A stretch of DNA of 64,000 bases from Methyloversatilis universalis FAM5 (GCF_000214035.2 NZ_AFHG01000049.1:54156-118155), one strand, 5' to 3'. Counted from the first letter of the stretch, positions 49,388 to 58,293 are shown. Translations and numbers: made by a program. The notes: generated from the sequence alone by a model not told the origin.

Positions 49388-50019
49388 CCTCACGCAACGG
49401 CAAGACCCTGGCAGTCGTCCGCGACAGCTCCGAACTCGACGGCGCCAAGGCGCGCATCCTGGTGTTCGCCGGCAGTACCCGCGAGGCCTCGTTCAACCGC
49501 CGGCTGGCCATGGCCGCCGCGCGTTCGATCGGGGAAGCGGGCGGCGAAGCCACGCTGATGGAACTGCGCGATCATCCGCTGCCGCTGTACGACGGCGACC
49601 TGGAAGCCTCGGCCGGTCTGCCGCTGGGCGTGCGCCCGCTGAAGGAACTGTTCAAGGCGCACGATGGCCTGTTCATCGCCTCGCCCGAGTACAACGGCTC
49701 GGTCAGCGCGGTGCTCAAGAACGCGCTGGACTGGGTGTCGCGCCCGGCCGGCGACGAAGCGGGCACCGTGCCCTATGCCAACAAGGTGGTCGCACTGGGC
49801 GCTGCCTCGCCCGGCGCGCTCGGCGGCCTGCGCGGCCTGGTGCATCTGCGTGCGGTGCTGCAGTCGGTCGGCGCGCTGGTGCTGTCCGAACAGATCGCGG
49901 TCGGCAGTGCCGGCAGCGCCTTCACGCCGGACAACCGCCTTGCGGACGAGCGGCTGCAGCAGATGCTGGACCGCACCACCGCCCGGCTGGTCGACGTTGC
50001 ATCCCGGCTGCGCGGCTGA
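49384..50019 (+). CDS. NAD(P)H-dependent FMN reductase
   Basis: 211 residues. After a 22-residue N-terminal extension comes the flavodoxin-like fold: ILVFAGSTREASFNRRLA (FMN phosphate loop), PLPLYDGDLE, and FIASPEYNGSVSAVLKNALDW, the hallmark of the ChrR/YieF group. It reduces quinones, chromate or flavins. Translationally coupled to the ParA gene upstream by a 4-base overlap. Confidence 0.93.
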   Translation: MTSRNGKTLAVVRDSSELDGAKARILVFAGSTREASFNRRLAMAAARSIGEAGGEATLMELRDHPLPLYDGDLEASAGLPLGVRPLKELFKAHDGLFIASPEYNGSVSAVLKNALDWVSRPAGDEAGTVPYANKVVALGAASPGALGGLRGLVHLRAVLQSVGALVLSEQIAVGSAGSAFTPDNRLADERLQQMLDRTTARLVDVASRLRG

Positions 50020-50079
50020 AGTCGCCGCCCGCATCGCGCATCACACGTTTTTCATAACTAGAAGAGAGACTGAAGAGAC

Positions 50080-50853
50080 ATGAAGTACCTGCGCCTGCGC
50101 CACAACGGCGCCGAACGCCTGGGTCGCCTGAACGGCGACACGGTCGAACTGCTGGACGGCGACCTCTTTGCCGCGCCGACACCGACCGGTGAAACCGTGC
50201 CGGTCGAGGGCATCGAGTGGCTCATGCCCTGCGTGCCGCCCAAGATGGTCATCATCGTGCACAACATCCGCGCTGCGGTGGAGAAGGCCGGTCATCCGAT
50301 CCCGGAAGACCCGCTCTACCTCGTGCGCTCGCCGCAGGCACTGAACTGGCACCAGCAGCCGATTCCGAAGCCCGCCGGTTTCGACGGCCGCGTGTTCTAC
50401 GAAGGCGAACTGGGCGTGGTGGTCGGCAAGGTCGCCCGCAATCTGGACGAAGCGCAGGCGGCCGATGCCATCTTCGGCTACACCTGCATCAACGACGTGA
50501 GCGCGCTCGAACTGGTGGACAAGAACCCGTCCTTCGGCCAATGGACCCGCGCCAAGAGCTTCGACGGCTTCGGCTGCTTCGGTCCGGTCATTTCGACCGA
50601 TCCGCTGCCGGCCGATGCGGAGATCGTTACCACGGTGGGCGGTCGCGAACGCCAGCGCTATCCGGTCACCGACATGATCTTCAGTCCGGCGCAGCTGGTG
50701 TCCCGCATTTCACGCGACATGACGCTGATGCCGGGCGACGTGATCTGCTGCGGCACCTCGGTGGGCGTGCTGCCGATGAAGCCGGGCACCACGGTCGAGG
50801 TGACCGTGAGCGGCGTCGGCACGCTGAGCAACGTCTACGCGCCGAACGAGTGA
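50080..50853 (+). CDS. Fumarylacetoacetate hydrolase-family enzyme
   Basis: 257 residues. The FAH core is visible: FYEGELGVVVGKVARNLDEAQA in pieces with the metal Glu residues, FGYTCINDVSALELV, ARAKSFDGFGCFGPVI, and MTLMPGDVICCGTS. Similar enzymes decarboxylate oxaloacetate or hydrolyse acylpyruvates and HpaG-type degradation intermediates. The exact substrate is not fixed by the neighbours. Confidence 0.9.
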   Translation: MKYLRLRHNGAERLGRLNGDTVELLDGDLFAAPTPTGETVPVEGIEWLMPCVPPKMVIIVHNIRAAVEKAGHPIPEDPLYLVRSPQALNWHQQPIPKPAGFDGRVFYEGELGVVVGKVARNLDEAQAADAIFGYTCINDVSALELVDKNPSFGQWTRAKSFDGFGCFGPVISTDPLPADAEIVTTVGGRERQRYPVTDMIFSPAQLVSRISRDMTLMPGDVICCGTSVGVLPMKPGTTVEVTVSGVGTLSNVYAPNE

Positions 50854-50939
50854 CCGATACGCCGGAACGGCCCGTCCGTTCCGGCGCTGGTACGACCTGA
50901 ATCAAGGCGGCCGGACGTACTGACCGTCATTCTGAAAAG

Positions 50940-52661
50940 ATGGACGCGCACGCCGGCCTGCCTCATCTGCAGCCCATTCTCCTCTTCCTCGCCATCGCCG
51001 GCCTGGTGATGCCGCTGCTCGCCCGCGCGCGGGTCAGTCAGGTGGTCGCCTTTCTGGCCGCCGGCGCGCTGGTCGGCCCGCACGCGCTGGGCCGGCTGGC
51101 GGCCGAACACCGCTGGCTCGGCTGGTTCACCATCGCCGACGGAGAAGGCGTGCGGGTGCTGGCCGAACTGGGCGTCATGTTCATGCTGTTCGTGATCGGC
51201 CTCGAACTGCCGGCGCGCCAGCTGTGGTCGCTGCGGCGCTGGGTGCTCGGCATCGGCAGCGCGCAGTGGCTGGGCTGCGGTGCGCTGATCGGCGGCGTCG
51301 CGCTGGCCTTCGGCCACGCTCAGGAAGCGGCGGTGGTGCTCGGCCTCGGGCTGGCGATGTCGTCCACCGCGGTGGTGATGCAGCTGCTGGCCGAGCGCGG
51401 CGAAACCCGGTCCACTGTCGGCCGTATGAGTTTCGCGGTGCTGCTGCTGCAGGACATCGCGGTGGTGCCCATGCTCATCCTGCTTGGCCTGATGGCCGGC
51501 GACGGCACCGGCGGTCACTTCCTGACCCTGATGCTGACCGCGCTGCTGAAGGCCGCCGCCGCGGTGGCCCTCATCCTGCTGCTCGGGCGTCTGGTGCTCA
51601 CGCCGCTGTTCCGCCGCGTGTCGGTCACCACCCAGGCCGACAGTTTCATGGCGCTCACGCTGCTGGCCACGCTGGGCGTCGCCGCGCTGACTGGCGCGGC
51701 CGGGCTGTCGATGTCGCTCGGCGCCTTCCTCGCCGGCCTCATGCTGGCGGAAACCGAATACAGGCACGCCGCGCTGCTGGCGATCGAGCCGTTCAAGGGC
51801 CTGCTGATGGGCCTGTTCTTCGTGTCGGTCGGCATGAGCCTGAACCTGCCGCAGGCGGCCGGCGACGCTGGCTGGCTGGTGGCTTCGGTGTTCGGCCTGT
51901 ACGCGATCAAGAGCGTCACCATGTATCTGCTGTTCCGCCGCGCCGGCCTCACCCGTGGCGAGGCCGGCGAGACCGCGCTGCTGCTCGGTCAGGCCGGCGA
52001 ATTCAGTTTCATCGTGCTGGGCATGGCCATCGCCTCCGGCGTGCTGGTCAGCGCGGTGGGCAACTTCATGCTGCTGGTGGTGACGCTGAGCATGTTCCTG
52101 ACCCCGCTGGCGGCACGCCTCGGCCACGCGCTGCACCGCAGGCTGGACGCGCGCGGCGACGACGCGATTCCGCCGCTGCCCGGGCCGGACACCGACGACG
52201 GCGTGGTCATCATCGCCGGCTTCGGCCGTGTCGGGCAGATGGTGGCGCGGCTGCTGGACCGGGCCGGCGTGCGCTGGGTGGCGATAGAGCGCCATGTCGC
52301 CGCGGCCACCCGTCATCACGAACAGGGCCTGCCGGTCATCGTCGGCGACGCCGGCCGGCCGGCGCTGCTGCATCACCTCGGCGCGGGTCGGGCACGCGCC
52401 ATCGTGGTCACGATGGACGACAGCGCGGCGGCCCGCCACGTGGTGCTCAGCCTGCGCTCTGAGTTTCCGTCACTGCCGCTGATCGCGCGGGCGCGCGATG
52501 CCGAGCACGGCCGCCAGCTGGTCGAGGCGGGTGCGAGCGAGGTCATTCCGGAAGCGCTGGAGGCGGCGCTGCAGATGGGGGTGCATGTGCTCGCCCGGGT
52601 CGGCGTGGATGCCGAAACCGGTGAGCGGCTGATCGAGGCGGAACGCGCCGCCGGCATCTGA
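50940..52661 (+). CDS. Kef-type monovalent cation:proton antiporter with RCK domain
   Basis: 573 residues. Twelve or so TM segments (1-395) with the CPA2 motifs LFVIGLEL, LGLAMSSTAVVMQLL, LLLQDIAVVP, SLGAFLAGLMLAETEYRH and FFVSVGMSL, then an RCK/TrkA-N domain (about 420-540) beginning VVIIAGFGRVGQMVARLL. It resembles KefB/KefC but has no adjacent KefF/G ancillary gene. It likely exports K+ for protection against electrophiles or pH stress. Confidence 0.92.
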   Translation: MDAHAGLPHLQPILLFLAIAGLVMPLLARARVSQVVAFLAAGALVGPHALGRLAAEHRWLGWFTIADGEGVRVLAELGVMFMLFVIGLELPARQLWSLRRWVLGIGSAQWLGCGALIGGVALAFGHAQEAAVVLGLGLAMSSTAVVMQLLAERGETRSTVGRMSFAVLLLQDIAVVPMLILLGLMAGDGTGGHFLTLMLTALLKAAAAVALILLLGRLVLTPLFRRVSVTTQADSFMALTLLATLGVAALTGAAGLSMSLGAFLAGLMLAETEYRHAALLAIEPFKGLLMGLFFVSVGMSLNLPQAAGDAGWLVASVFGLYAIKSVTMYLLFRRAGLTRGEAGETALLLGQAGEFSFIVLGMAIASGVLVSAVGNFMLLVVTLSMFLTPLAARLGHALHRRLDARGDDAIPPLPGPDTDDGVVIIAGFGRVGQMVARLLDRAGVRWVAIERHVAAATRHHEQGLPVIVGDAGRPALLHHLGAGRARAIVVTMDDSAAARHVVLSLRSEFPSLPLIARARDAEHGRQLVEAGASEVIPEALEAALQMGVHVLARVGVDAETGERLIEAERAAGI

Positions 52662-52708
52662 GCCGGCGGCGGTCCGCCCGCCCCGGGGCGGTGGCCCCGG
52701 GCGAGGCT

Positions 52709-53212
52709 TCAGGGCTTCACGCCCGGCGGCAGCGCCGGCTTGCTCTCGACGCGGGTCGGGATGTGCTGGTCGTGGCCTTCGATGGCCGGGTGTTCCTGAC
52801 CGGCGTGCACATGGTGGGTTGCGGTGCTGACGCCCGGCGGCAGCGCCGGCTTGTTCTCGACCGCGGTCGGTACGTGCTGGTCATGGCCTTCGACCGCCGG
52901 ATGTTCCTGACCGGCATGCACGTGATGCGTACGGGTGCTGACGCCCGGCGGCAGTGCCGGGGTGTTCTCGACCGCGGTCGGCACGTGCTGGTCGTGACCT
53001 TCGATCGCCGGGTGTTCCTGGCCGGCGTGCACCTTCTTCGTCTTGGTGCTCACGCCGGGCGGCAGCGCCGGCTTGGCCGCGATGTTGGCGGCCTTCTTGC
53101 CCTTCACCGCCTCGGCCGGGTGGTCGGCGCCGGCGTGCTTGCCGGCCGCGTCCGCCCAGACCGGGGCGCTGATACAGAGGGAGAGCGCGATGACGGCCCA
53201 TGGCTTGTTCAT
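52709..53212 (-). CDS. Periplasmic His-rich tandem-repeat protein, hypothetical
   Basis: 167 residues from the ATG at 53212 (GGAAG upstream). Signal peptide MNKPWAVIALSLCISAPVWA. Three 37-residue repeats (residues 47-83, 84-120, 121-157) and a partial fourth (158-167). Each unit has PALPPGVST, a basic/His cluster, VHAGQEHPA, EGHDQH and PT-VE. A degenerate HAGADHPAEA occurs already at 26-35. His count is high and in regular spacing, hinting at metal binding. I do not recognise the family. Convergent with the Kef antiporter. Confidence 0.8.
   Translation of the reverse strand: MNKPWAVIALSLCISAPVWADAAGKHAGADHPAEAVKGKKAANIAAKPALPPGVSTKTKKVHAGQEHPAIEGHDQHVPTAVENTPALPPGVSTRTHHVHAGQEHPAVEGHDQHVPTAVENKPALPPGVSTATHHVHAGQEHPAIEGHDQHIPTRVESKPALPPGVKP
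52712..53074 (-). repeat. Tandem 111-bp coding repeats
   Basis: Three in-frame units at 53074-52964, 52963-52853 and 52852-52742 plus a 30-bp partial, encoding the 37-residue His-rich repeats. The copies are highly similar at both DNA and protein level, implying recent or ongoing expansion/contraction. Confidence 0.9.
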
Positions 53213-53346
53213 GATGTCTTCCTTCCGATTGGTGGGGTAGTTGAGTCCAGTCTGCGCTGGATCGTGCGCTGCAGCATTGATGTGTCTCAAACCGCTGTCG
53301 GGTGCCGTATCGGCACCTGCATTGCAACGCTATGCTGTGGCGCACG

Positions 53347-54153
53347 ATGACCTTATCACTTCCGCCGCTGCTTTTCCTTCACGCCAACGGCTACCCCGCG
53401 GGCGTGTATCGGCGCTTCCTCGAACCGCTGGCCGGCAGCCGCACGCTGCACGCGATCGAGGCGCTCGGCGCCGACGCGCAGCACGGTCCGGGCCGTGGCT
53501 GGCGGCGTCTGCACGCGCAGGTGTGCGCCCTGGTTGAACGGCTGCCGGAAGGGCCGCTGGATCTGGTCGGTCACTCGATGGGCGGCTGGCTGGCGGCCAT
53601 GGCTGCGGCCCGCCAGCGCGGCCGGCCGGTGCGGGTGGTGCTGATCGATTCACCGATGGTGCTGGGCTGGCGCGCTGCGCTGGTGTCGGCGGCCAAGGCT
53701 GCGGGCCTGACCTGGCGGGTCGGCCCGGCGCCGGTGGCGGCGCGCAGGCGCCAGCACTGGGCCTCGCGAGACGAGGCGCGCGCCCACCTCGGCGAAAAGG
53801 ACTTCGTGCGGCGCTGGGCGCCCGGTGTGTTTGAAGATTTCCTGCGCGCCGGCCTGCACACGCTGCCCGACGGCAGCGTCACGCTGGCCATTCCGCGCGA
53901 AACCGAGCGCGACGTATACGCCACCATCGCCCACCGCGAAGCGCTGCGTGCGGTGCGGCGGCTGCGCGCGCGCGGCGTGCCGGTGGGCTTCATTGCCGGT
54001 CGCGATTCGGAAGAACTGAGGCTGGCCGGCCGCGAACAGAACCGCCGCTTCTGGGGCCGCGACTGGGTCGAACTGCCGACCGGCCATCTGGTGCCGATGG
54101 AGGCGCCGGAGGCCTGCGCGCAGGCGGTGGCGGCCTTACTCGGCCCCGCCTGA
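53347..54153 (+). CDS. Alpha/beta hydrolase
   Basis: 268 residues from MTLSLPPLLFLHANGYPAGV, preceded by a TATGCT -10-like hexamer at 53331-53336. Nucleophile elbow VGHSMGGWL (Ser near 81), an acid candidate in the FIAGRDSEE stretch and the catalytic His in PTGHLVPMEAPE. The cap region (about 115-190) is Arg-rich. A generic esterase or thioesterase; substrate unknown. Its last 18 bases overlap the end of the convergent TRAP permease gene. Confidence 0.88.
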   Translation: MTLSLPPLLFLHANGYPAGVYRRFLEPLAGSRTLHAIEALGADAQHGPGRGWRRLHAQVCALVERLPEGPLDLVGHSMGGWLAAMAAARQRGRPVRVVLIDSPMVLGWRAALVSAAKAAGLTWRVGPAPVAARRRQHWASRDEARAHLGEKDFVRRWAPGVFEDFLRAGLHTLPDGSVTLAIPRETERDVYATIAHREALRAVRRLRARGVPVGFIAGRDSEELRLAGREQNRRFWGRDWVELPTGHLVPMEAPEACAQAVAALLGPA

Positions 54154-55794
54154 CAGCGCCTCGGCGCGTTCGATGGCCGCTTCCAGCGCGGCGTCCGGAT
54201 GGCCGGCCGGCAGCAGCAGCTGACCGGCGGTGCGTTCGTAATCGGCGTCGATCACGCTGCCCTGACCGGCCGCCCGCTGCGGGCCACCGAGGTTGGCGGT
54301 CACCAGCTGCGGGAAGGCCAGCACCAGCGCCACCATCAGGATCTGTATGCCGACGAAGGGTACGGCGCCCCAGTAGATGTCGCGCGTCGGCAGCGTCTTC
54401 GGCGCTACCGAGCGCAGGTAGAACAGCGCGAAGCCGAAGGGCGGGTGCATGAATGAGGTCTGCATGTTCACCGCCAGCAGCACGCCGAACCACACCAGGT
54501 CGATGCCCAGCTTGTCGGCCACCGGCGCCAGCAGCGGCACCAGGATGAAAGCCAGTTCGAAGAAGTCGAGGAAGAAGGCGAGCACGAACACCAGCAGCAT
54601 GACCGCGATCAGGAAGCCGGTCTGGCCGCCGGGCAGCGACAGCAGCAGGTGTTCGACCCACAGGTGGCCGTCGATGCCGTAGAAGGTGAGCGAAAACAGC
54701 CGCGCGCCGATCAGGATGAACAGCACGAAGCAGGTGAGCCGCACCGTGCGGTCCAGCGCCTGGTTCAGCAGTTCGCCGCTCAGGCGGCGACGCGCCAGCG
54801 CCATCAGCAGCGCGCCGGCCGCGCCCATTGCGCCGCCTTCGGTCGGCGTGGCGAGGCCGAGGTAGATGGTGCCGAGCACCAGGAAAATGAGCGCCAGCGG
54901 CGGCATCAGTACGAAGGCCACGCGGCGGGCCAGATCCGGCAGCAGGTTCAGCCGCAGCAGGCGGTCGGCCAGCGCGGCGATCCAGGCCACCGCGCCACCG
55001 GCGGTGACCGACAGCAGCGCGCGCGCGTCCGCCGTATGCGCCTGCAGCGCAGGCAGCTGGCTGGCTGCCACACCGGCGGCTACCGCCAGCGCGAACAGCG
55101 CCCATACGCCACGCCGTTCGGCGGCGTCGTGGTCGTCCGCCTCCGGCAGCGCCGGTGCGCTGCGCGGCTTCAGCCAGGCCATGGCCAGCACATACACGAG
55201 ATACAGACCGGTCAGCAGCAGGCCGGGCAGCAGCGCGCCGCGGTACATGTCGCCCACCGGGCGGTTGAGCTGGTCGCCGAGCACGATGAGCACCAGCGAG
55301 GGCGGAATGATCTGCGCCAGCGTGCCCGACGCGGCGATCACGCCGCTGGCCAGCCGCGCGTCGTAGCCGGCGCGCAGCATGATGGGCAGCGAAATCAGGC
55401 CCATCGAAATGACCGAGGCCGCGACCACGCCGGTGGTGGCCGCCAGCATGGCGCCCACCAGCACCACCGCGACGGCGAGCCCGCCGCGCAGCGTGCCGAA
55501 CAGCCGGCCCACCGTGTCGAGCAGGTCTTCGGCCATGCCCGACCGTTCGAGCAGCAGGCCCATGAAGGTGAAGAAGGGAATGGCCAGCAGCGTGTCGTTG
55601 CTCATGACGCCGAACACCCGGTCCGGCATGGCCTGCACCAGCGAGGCCGACAGCAGGCCCAGTTCGATGCCGATCAGCCCGAACACGATGCCGCAGGTCG
55701 CCAGCGCGAACGCGACTGGCGCGCCGGACAGCAGGAACAGCACCATGGCGGCGAACATGACCGGGGCCAGATTGGCGGCCAGCCAGGCGGTCAT
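54136..55794 (-). CDS. TRAP transporter large permease subunit (DctM-like, long form)
   Basis: 552 residues, longer than the usual 425. Many TM segments; the N-terminus LAPVMFAAMVLFLLSGAPVAFALA and the motifs SNDTLLAIPFFTFMG, IPPSLVLIVLGDQL and ATPTEGGAMGA are typical of DctM. An inserted region (about 190-270, hydrophilic then two extra TMs) explains the length. With DctQ it takes up organic acids using a Na+ gradient. It follows dctQ by 25 bp. No dctP binding-protein gene is adjacent. Confidence 0.94.
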   Translation of the reverse strand: MTAWLAANLAPVMFAAMVLFLLSGAPVAFALATCGIVFGLIGIELGLLSASLVQAMPDRVFGVMSNDTLLAIPFFTFMGLLLERSGMAEDLLDTVGRLFGTLRGGLAVAVVLVGAMLAATTGVVAASVISMGLISLPIMLRAGYDARLASGVIAASGTLAQIIPPSLVLIVLGDQLNRPVGDMYRGALLPGLLLTGLYLVYVLAMAWLKPRSAPALPEADDHDAAERRGVWALFALAVAAGVAASQLPALQAHTADARALLSVTAGGAVAWIAALADRLLRLNLLPDLARRVAFVLMPPLALIFLVLGTIYLGLATPTEGGAMGAAGALLMALARRRLSGELLNQALDRTVRLTCFVLFILIGARLFSLTFYGIDGHLWVEHLLLSLPGGQTGFLIAVMLLVFVLAFFLDFFELAFILVPLLAPVADKLGIDLVWFGVLLAVNMQTSFMHPPFGFALFYLRSVAPKTLPTRDIYWGAVPFVGIQILMVALVLAFPQLVTANLGGPQRAAGQGSVIDADYERTAGQLLLPAGHPDAALEAAIERAEALSGGAE

Positions 55795-55819
55795 CGGACG
55801 ACCCTCCGGTCACGGCGTG

Positions 55820-56326
55820 TCATGCGTCGGCCTCCCGCAGTGCCGCGGCCCGGCGCACGATGAGCGCCAGGGCCTGCAGCGTGAGCAGCGCGAAGCCGGC
55901 CGGCACCAGGATGCGCGCCGGCCACAGCGGCAGGCCGCCAGCGCTGGCCGATACTTCGTGGCTGAGCCACGACGACAGGAACCAGGGCCAGGACAGCCAC
56001 AGCATCAGCAGGCATACCGGCAGCACGGTCAGCGCGAGCGCGGCGATGTCGGCCTTCAGCCGGCCGCGCGGCGACAGGCGCGCGGTCAGCAGGTCGATGC
56101 GCACGTGCTCGTCCAGCCTGAGCACGCGGCCGGCACCGAGCAGGAAGGCGGCGGACACCAGATACCACTGCGCCTCCAGCAGCGCGTTCGAGCCGGCGTC
56201 GAACTTGCGCGCCAGCGCATTGCCCACCGCCAGCAGCACCGCCGCGAGGATGGTCCACGGCAGCAGCCGGCCGCAGGCCTCGTTCAGGCGGTCGATCAGG
56301 GCGGCGAGCGTGAGCAGTGCGCGCAT
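55820..56326 (-). CDS. TRAP transporter small permease subunit (DctQ-like)
   Basis: 168 residues, ATG at 56326. Four TM segments with LLEAQWYLVSAAFLLGAGRVLRLDEHVRIDLL, the DctQ signature (quoted in pieces: AQWYLVSAAFLLGAG, RLDEHVRIDLL). It pairs with the DctM gene downstream. A REP cluster lies in its upstream region, between it and the divergent phosphatase gene. Confidence 0.92.
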   Translation of the reverse strand: MRALLTLAALIDRLNEACGRLLPWTILAAVLLAVGNALARKFDAGSNALLEAQWYLVSAAFLLGAGRVLRLDEHVRIDLLTARLSPRGRLKADIAALALTVLPVCLLMLWLSWPWFLSSWLSHEVSASAGGLPLWPARILVPAGFALLTLQALALIVRRAAALREADA

Positions 56327-56449
56327 GGCGGGCGGGTGAAGGATGAAGGCGCGATGGTACCGGCAGCGGGCGCTCCGCGGTGTCTGCCGTGCCGGCGATT
56401 GCGCGAAGGCGGGCCTCGTGCGCGGGGGCGGTGAGCGGTGCGAGGCCGT

Positions 56450-56474
56450 ATCGCGGCGGGGGCGCCGCTCCCAC
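56450..56474 (-). repeat. REP element copy 1
   Basis: ATCGCGGCGGGGGCGCCGCT then CCCAC; the reverse orientation of copy 2. The conserved GTGGGAGCG head and CGCGAT tail with an internal short palindrome match the REP type known from Pseudomonas and other proteobacteria. Confidence 0.85.
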
Positions 56475-56506
56475 CGGGGTCTCGGCGAGGGCTTTGGGCA
56501 GGTTTC

Positions 56507-56530
56507 GTGGGAGCGGCGCCTCGCCGCGAT
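56507..56530 (+). repeat. REP element copy 2
   Basis: GTGGGAGCGGCGCC followed by TCGCCGCGAT; inverted relative to copy 1, forming a REP pair (32-bp spacer). Confidence 0.85.
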
Positions 56531-56570
56531 CCGGGCGGTGGATCGGACAGCGTTCGCTGTCCTGGGCAGA

Positions 56571-56595
56571 ATCGCGACGAGGGCGTCGCTCCCAC
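56571..56595 (-). repeat. REP element copy 3
   Basis: ATCGCGACGAGGGCGTCGCT then CCCAC; same body as copy 1 with G/C changes in both arms that keep the hairpin (CGACG/CGTCG). Confidence 0.85.
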
Positions 56596-56632
56596 AATTG
56601 CGCGTCCACGTGCGCGGGAACGGTGCAATCCG

Positions 56633-56656
56633 GTGGGAGCGACGCCCCGTCGCGAT
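56633..56656 (+). repeat. REP element copy 4
   Basis: GTGGGAGCGACGCC then CCGTCGCGAT; inverted relative to copy 3. The arm changes match those in copy 3, so the second pair is a co-varying unit. Confidence 0.85.
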
Positions 56657-56765
56657 TGCAGCGGTGGAGCGGCTGAGGCGTCTGAGCGGGCGCGGCGAGA
56701 ACAGCGCCGCGCCCGCCGGCAGAGGCGGCGACCTACAATACTGCATCGCACAAGGATTGCCCGTC

Positions 56766-57410
56766 ATGACCGCCACCACCCGCATCTGCCTCGTCCGTCA
56801 CGGCGAAACCACCTGGAATGTCGATCGCCGGGTGCAGGGCCAGATCGATATTCCGCTGAACGATCACGGACTGAAACAGGCGCAGGCCACCGCGCAGGCG
56901 CTGCTGGGTGAGCGCATCGATCACCTTTACGGCTCCGATCTCGGGCGCGCGTGGGTGACCGCCGGCCGCATCGCGGTGCCGCGCGGGCAGGCGGTGATGC
57001 CTGAGCCGCTGCTGCGCGAACGTCACTACGGCGCCTTTCAGGGCCTCACCTACGGCGAGGCACGCGAGCGGCATCCGGACATTTTCCAGCGCTTCGAGGC
57101 CCGCGAACCGGCGCTGCGCTTTCCGGGCGATACCGGCGAAAGCCTGATCCAGTTCGACGCCCGCATCTGGGGGCTGGTCGAGGCGCTGCGCGCCCGCCAC
57201 GCCGGACACACGCTGCTGCTGGTCACCCACGGCGGCGTGCTCGACATCGTGGCCCGCCGCGTGCGCGGTCTGCCACTCACCGGCAAGCGCGATTTCGACA
57301 TCGCCAACTGCGCGCTGAACTGGATCGCGCACGACGCCGGCGGCTGGCGCATCGAGCGCTGGGGCGACGTCACGCACCTCGACGGTACGCTGGACGAACT
57401 GCCTGCCTGA
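56766..57410 (+). CDS. Histidine phosphatase (phosphoglycerate mutase-like)
   Basis: 214 residues. Catalytic RHGETTWN (His near 11), DLGRAWVTA, the Glu in LRERHYGAFQGLTYGEA, and the second His in LVTHGGVLD. Small cofactor-dependent family members of this size are usually phosphatases of the CobC/GpmB type rather than true glycolytic mutases. No cobalamin genes are nearby, so the substrate is open. Confidence 0.92.
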   Translation: MTATTRICLVRHGETTWNVDRRVQGQIDIPLNDHGLKQAQATAQALLGERIDHLYGSDLGRAWVTAGRIAVPRGQAVMPEPLLRERHYGAFQGLTYGEARERHPDIFQRFEAREPALRFPGDTGESLIQFDARIWGLVEALRARHAGHTLLLVTHGGVLDIVARRVRGLPLTGKRDFDIANCALNWIAHDAGGWRIERWGDVTHLDGTLDELPA

Positions 57411-57729
57411 GCCGGGCGACCTGATCACGGGCCGGATCGAGCGCCGGCGGAGCCGTGAAACAGACATCTGCCCGCAGCGCCCCGTGCGCGCGGAAGGTTG
57501 TCGGGCGAGAAGGTGAGGCGGGGGCGAGGCCGCGCGCGTGCGAAGCGGTCGCGACCGCACGGCCCGCATGCACCCTGGACCGCGCTATGGCGCCAGCGCT
57601 GATGAGGCGTTCGGGCGAATCCGGGGAATCACTCGGGGCGTGCCGCCGGAGAGGGATCGCGTGGCGGTGCGCGATCGATCAGGCCCGCGCCTGTCCCGAC
57701 CGCACTGTGCCGCGTGGTGAAGCGCCTGA
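57411..57729. other. Intergenic region without a recognisable gene
   Basis: 319 bases between convergent genes. GC-rich; it contains a perfect 14-bp palindrome GCGGTCGCGACCGC near 57547-57560. I see no gene, RNA or terminator. Confidence 0.4.
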
Positions 57730-58293
57730 TCAGGCGCGTGAGGCCGGATTCAGGAACCCGCGCATCAGGCGGGTGAGCCGGGGCATGACCACCCAGGTCA
57801 TGGTGACCACGATGAGGCCGGTCAGCAGGGCCACTCGCGGCAGGAAGGGCAGCGGACTGAGCCAGGGCGCGACCAGCCACAGATAGAGCGACACGGTGGG
57901 GAAGATGCCCATCCAGGTCACCAGCGCCATGCGGGTGCGCGGCGGGTGGGCGGAGGGCGCGACCACCTGCGGGCCGAACCACGCTTCCAGCCCGGTCAGC
58001 ACCCGGTACTCCGGTTCGTTCTCGCCGGCCGCGCACAGGCGCGGCTGCAGCGCGGCGCGGGTGGGGCTTTCGTCCCAGGCCTTCAGGTCGGCCTCGGAGC
58101 GGAAGTGGGCGATCACCTGATAGTCGCCGCCCGGGGTTTCAGGCGAGATCATCTGTGCGCCCATGAAGCCCGGCGCCTCGCGCATGGCCGCGAACATTTC
58201 GCGGATCACCGCCTCGTATTCCTGCTCGTAACCGAGCTTCGCCCGGCGGCGGGCGATGCGGGTCACATGGGCTTGCGGAGGGGTGGCGCTCAT
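57730..58293 (-). CDS. ABM-domain protein with C-terminal membrane anchor
   Basis: 187 residues. The N-terminal antibiotic-biosynthesis-monooxygenase fold (about 8-110) includes YEQEYEAVIREMFAAMREAPGF, YQVIAHFRSEADLKAWDES; then two TM helices (about 122-145 and 150-170) and a short basic tail. The anchored ABM arrangement is known from proteobacterial proteins of unknown role; true monooxygenase activity is uncertain. Confidence 0.88.
   Translation of the reverse strand: MSATPPQAHVTRIARRRAKLGYEQEYEAVIREMFAAMREAPGFMGAQMISPETPGGDYQVIAHFRSEADLKAWDESPTRAALQPRLCAAGENEPEYRVLTGLEAWFGPQVVAPSAHPPRTRMALVTWMGIFPTVSLYLWLVAPWLSPLPFLPRVALLTGLIVVTMTWVVMPRLTRLMRGFLNPASRA

Larger units (their letters stand above)
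56327..56765. other. Intergenic region with REP cluster
   Basis: 439 bases without a gene. It holds four REP elements (listed separately) and, at its right end, a TACAAT -10-like hexamer at 56734-56739, 26 bp before the phosphatase ATG. Confidence 0.7.

Noticed and set aside
52712-53074. Regular repeats as a CRISPR array
   Set aside because: The units are 111 bp, contiguous, in-frame and coding, without spacers; no cas genes are present.
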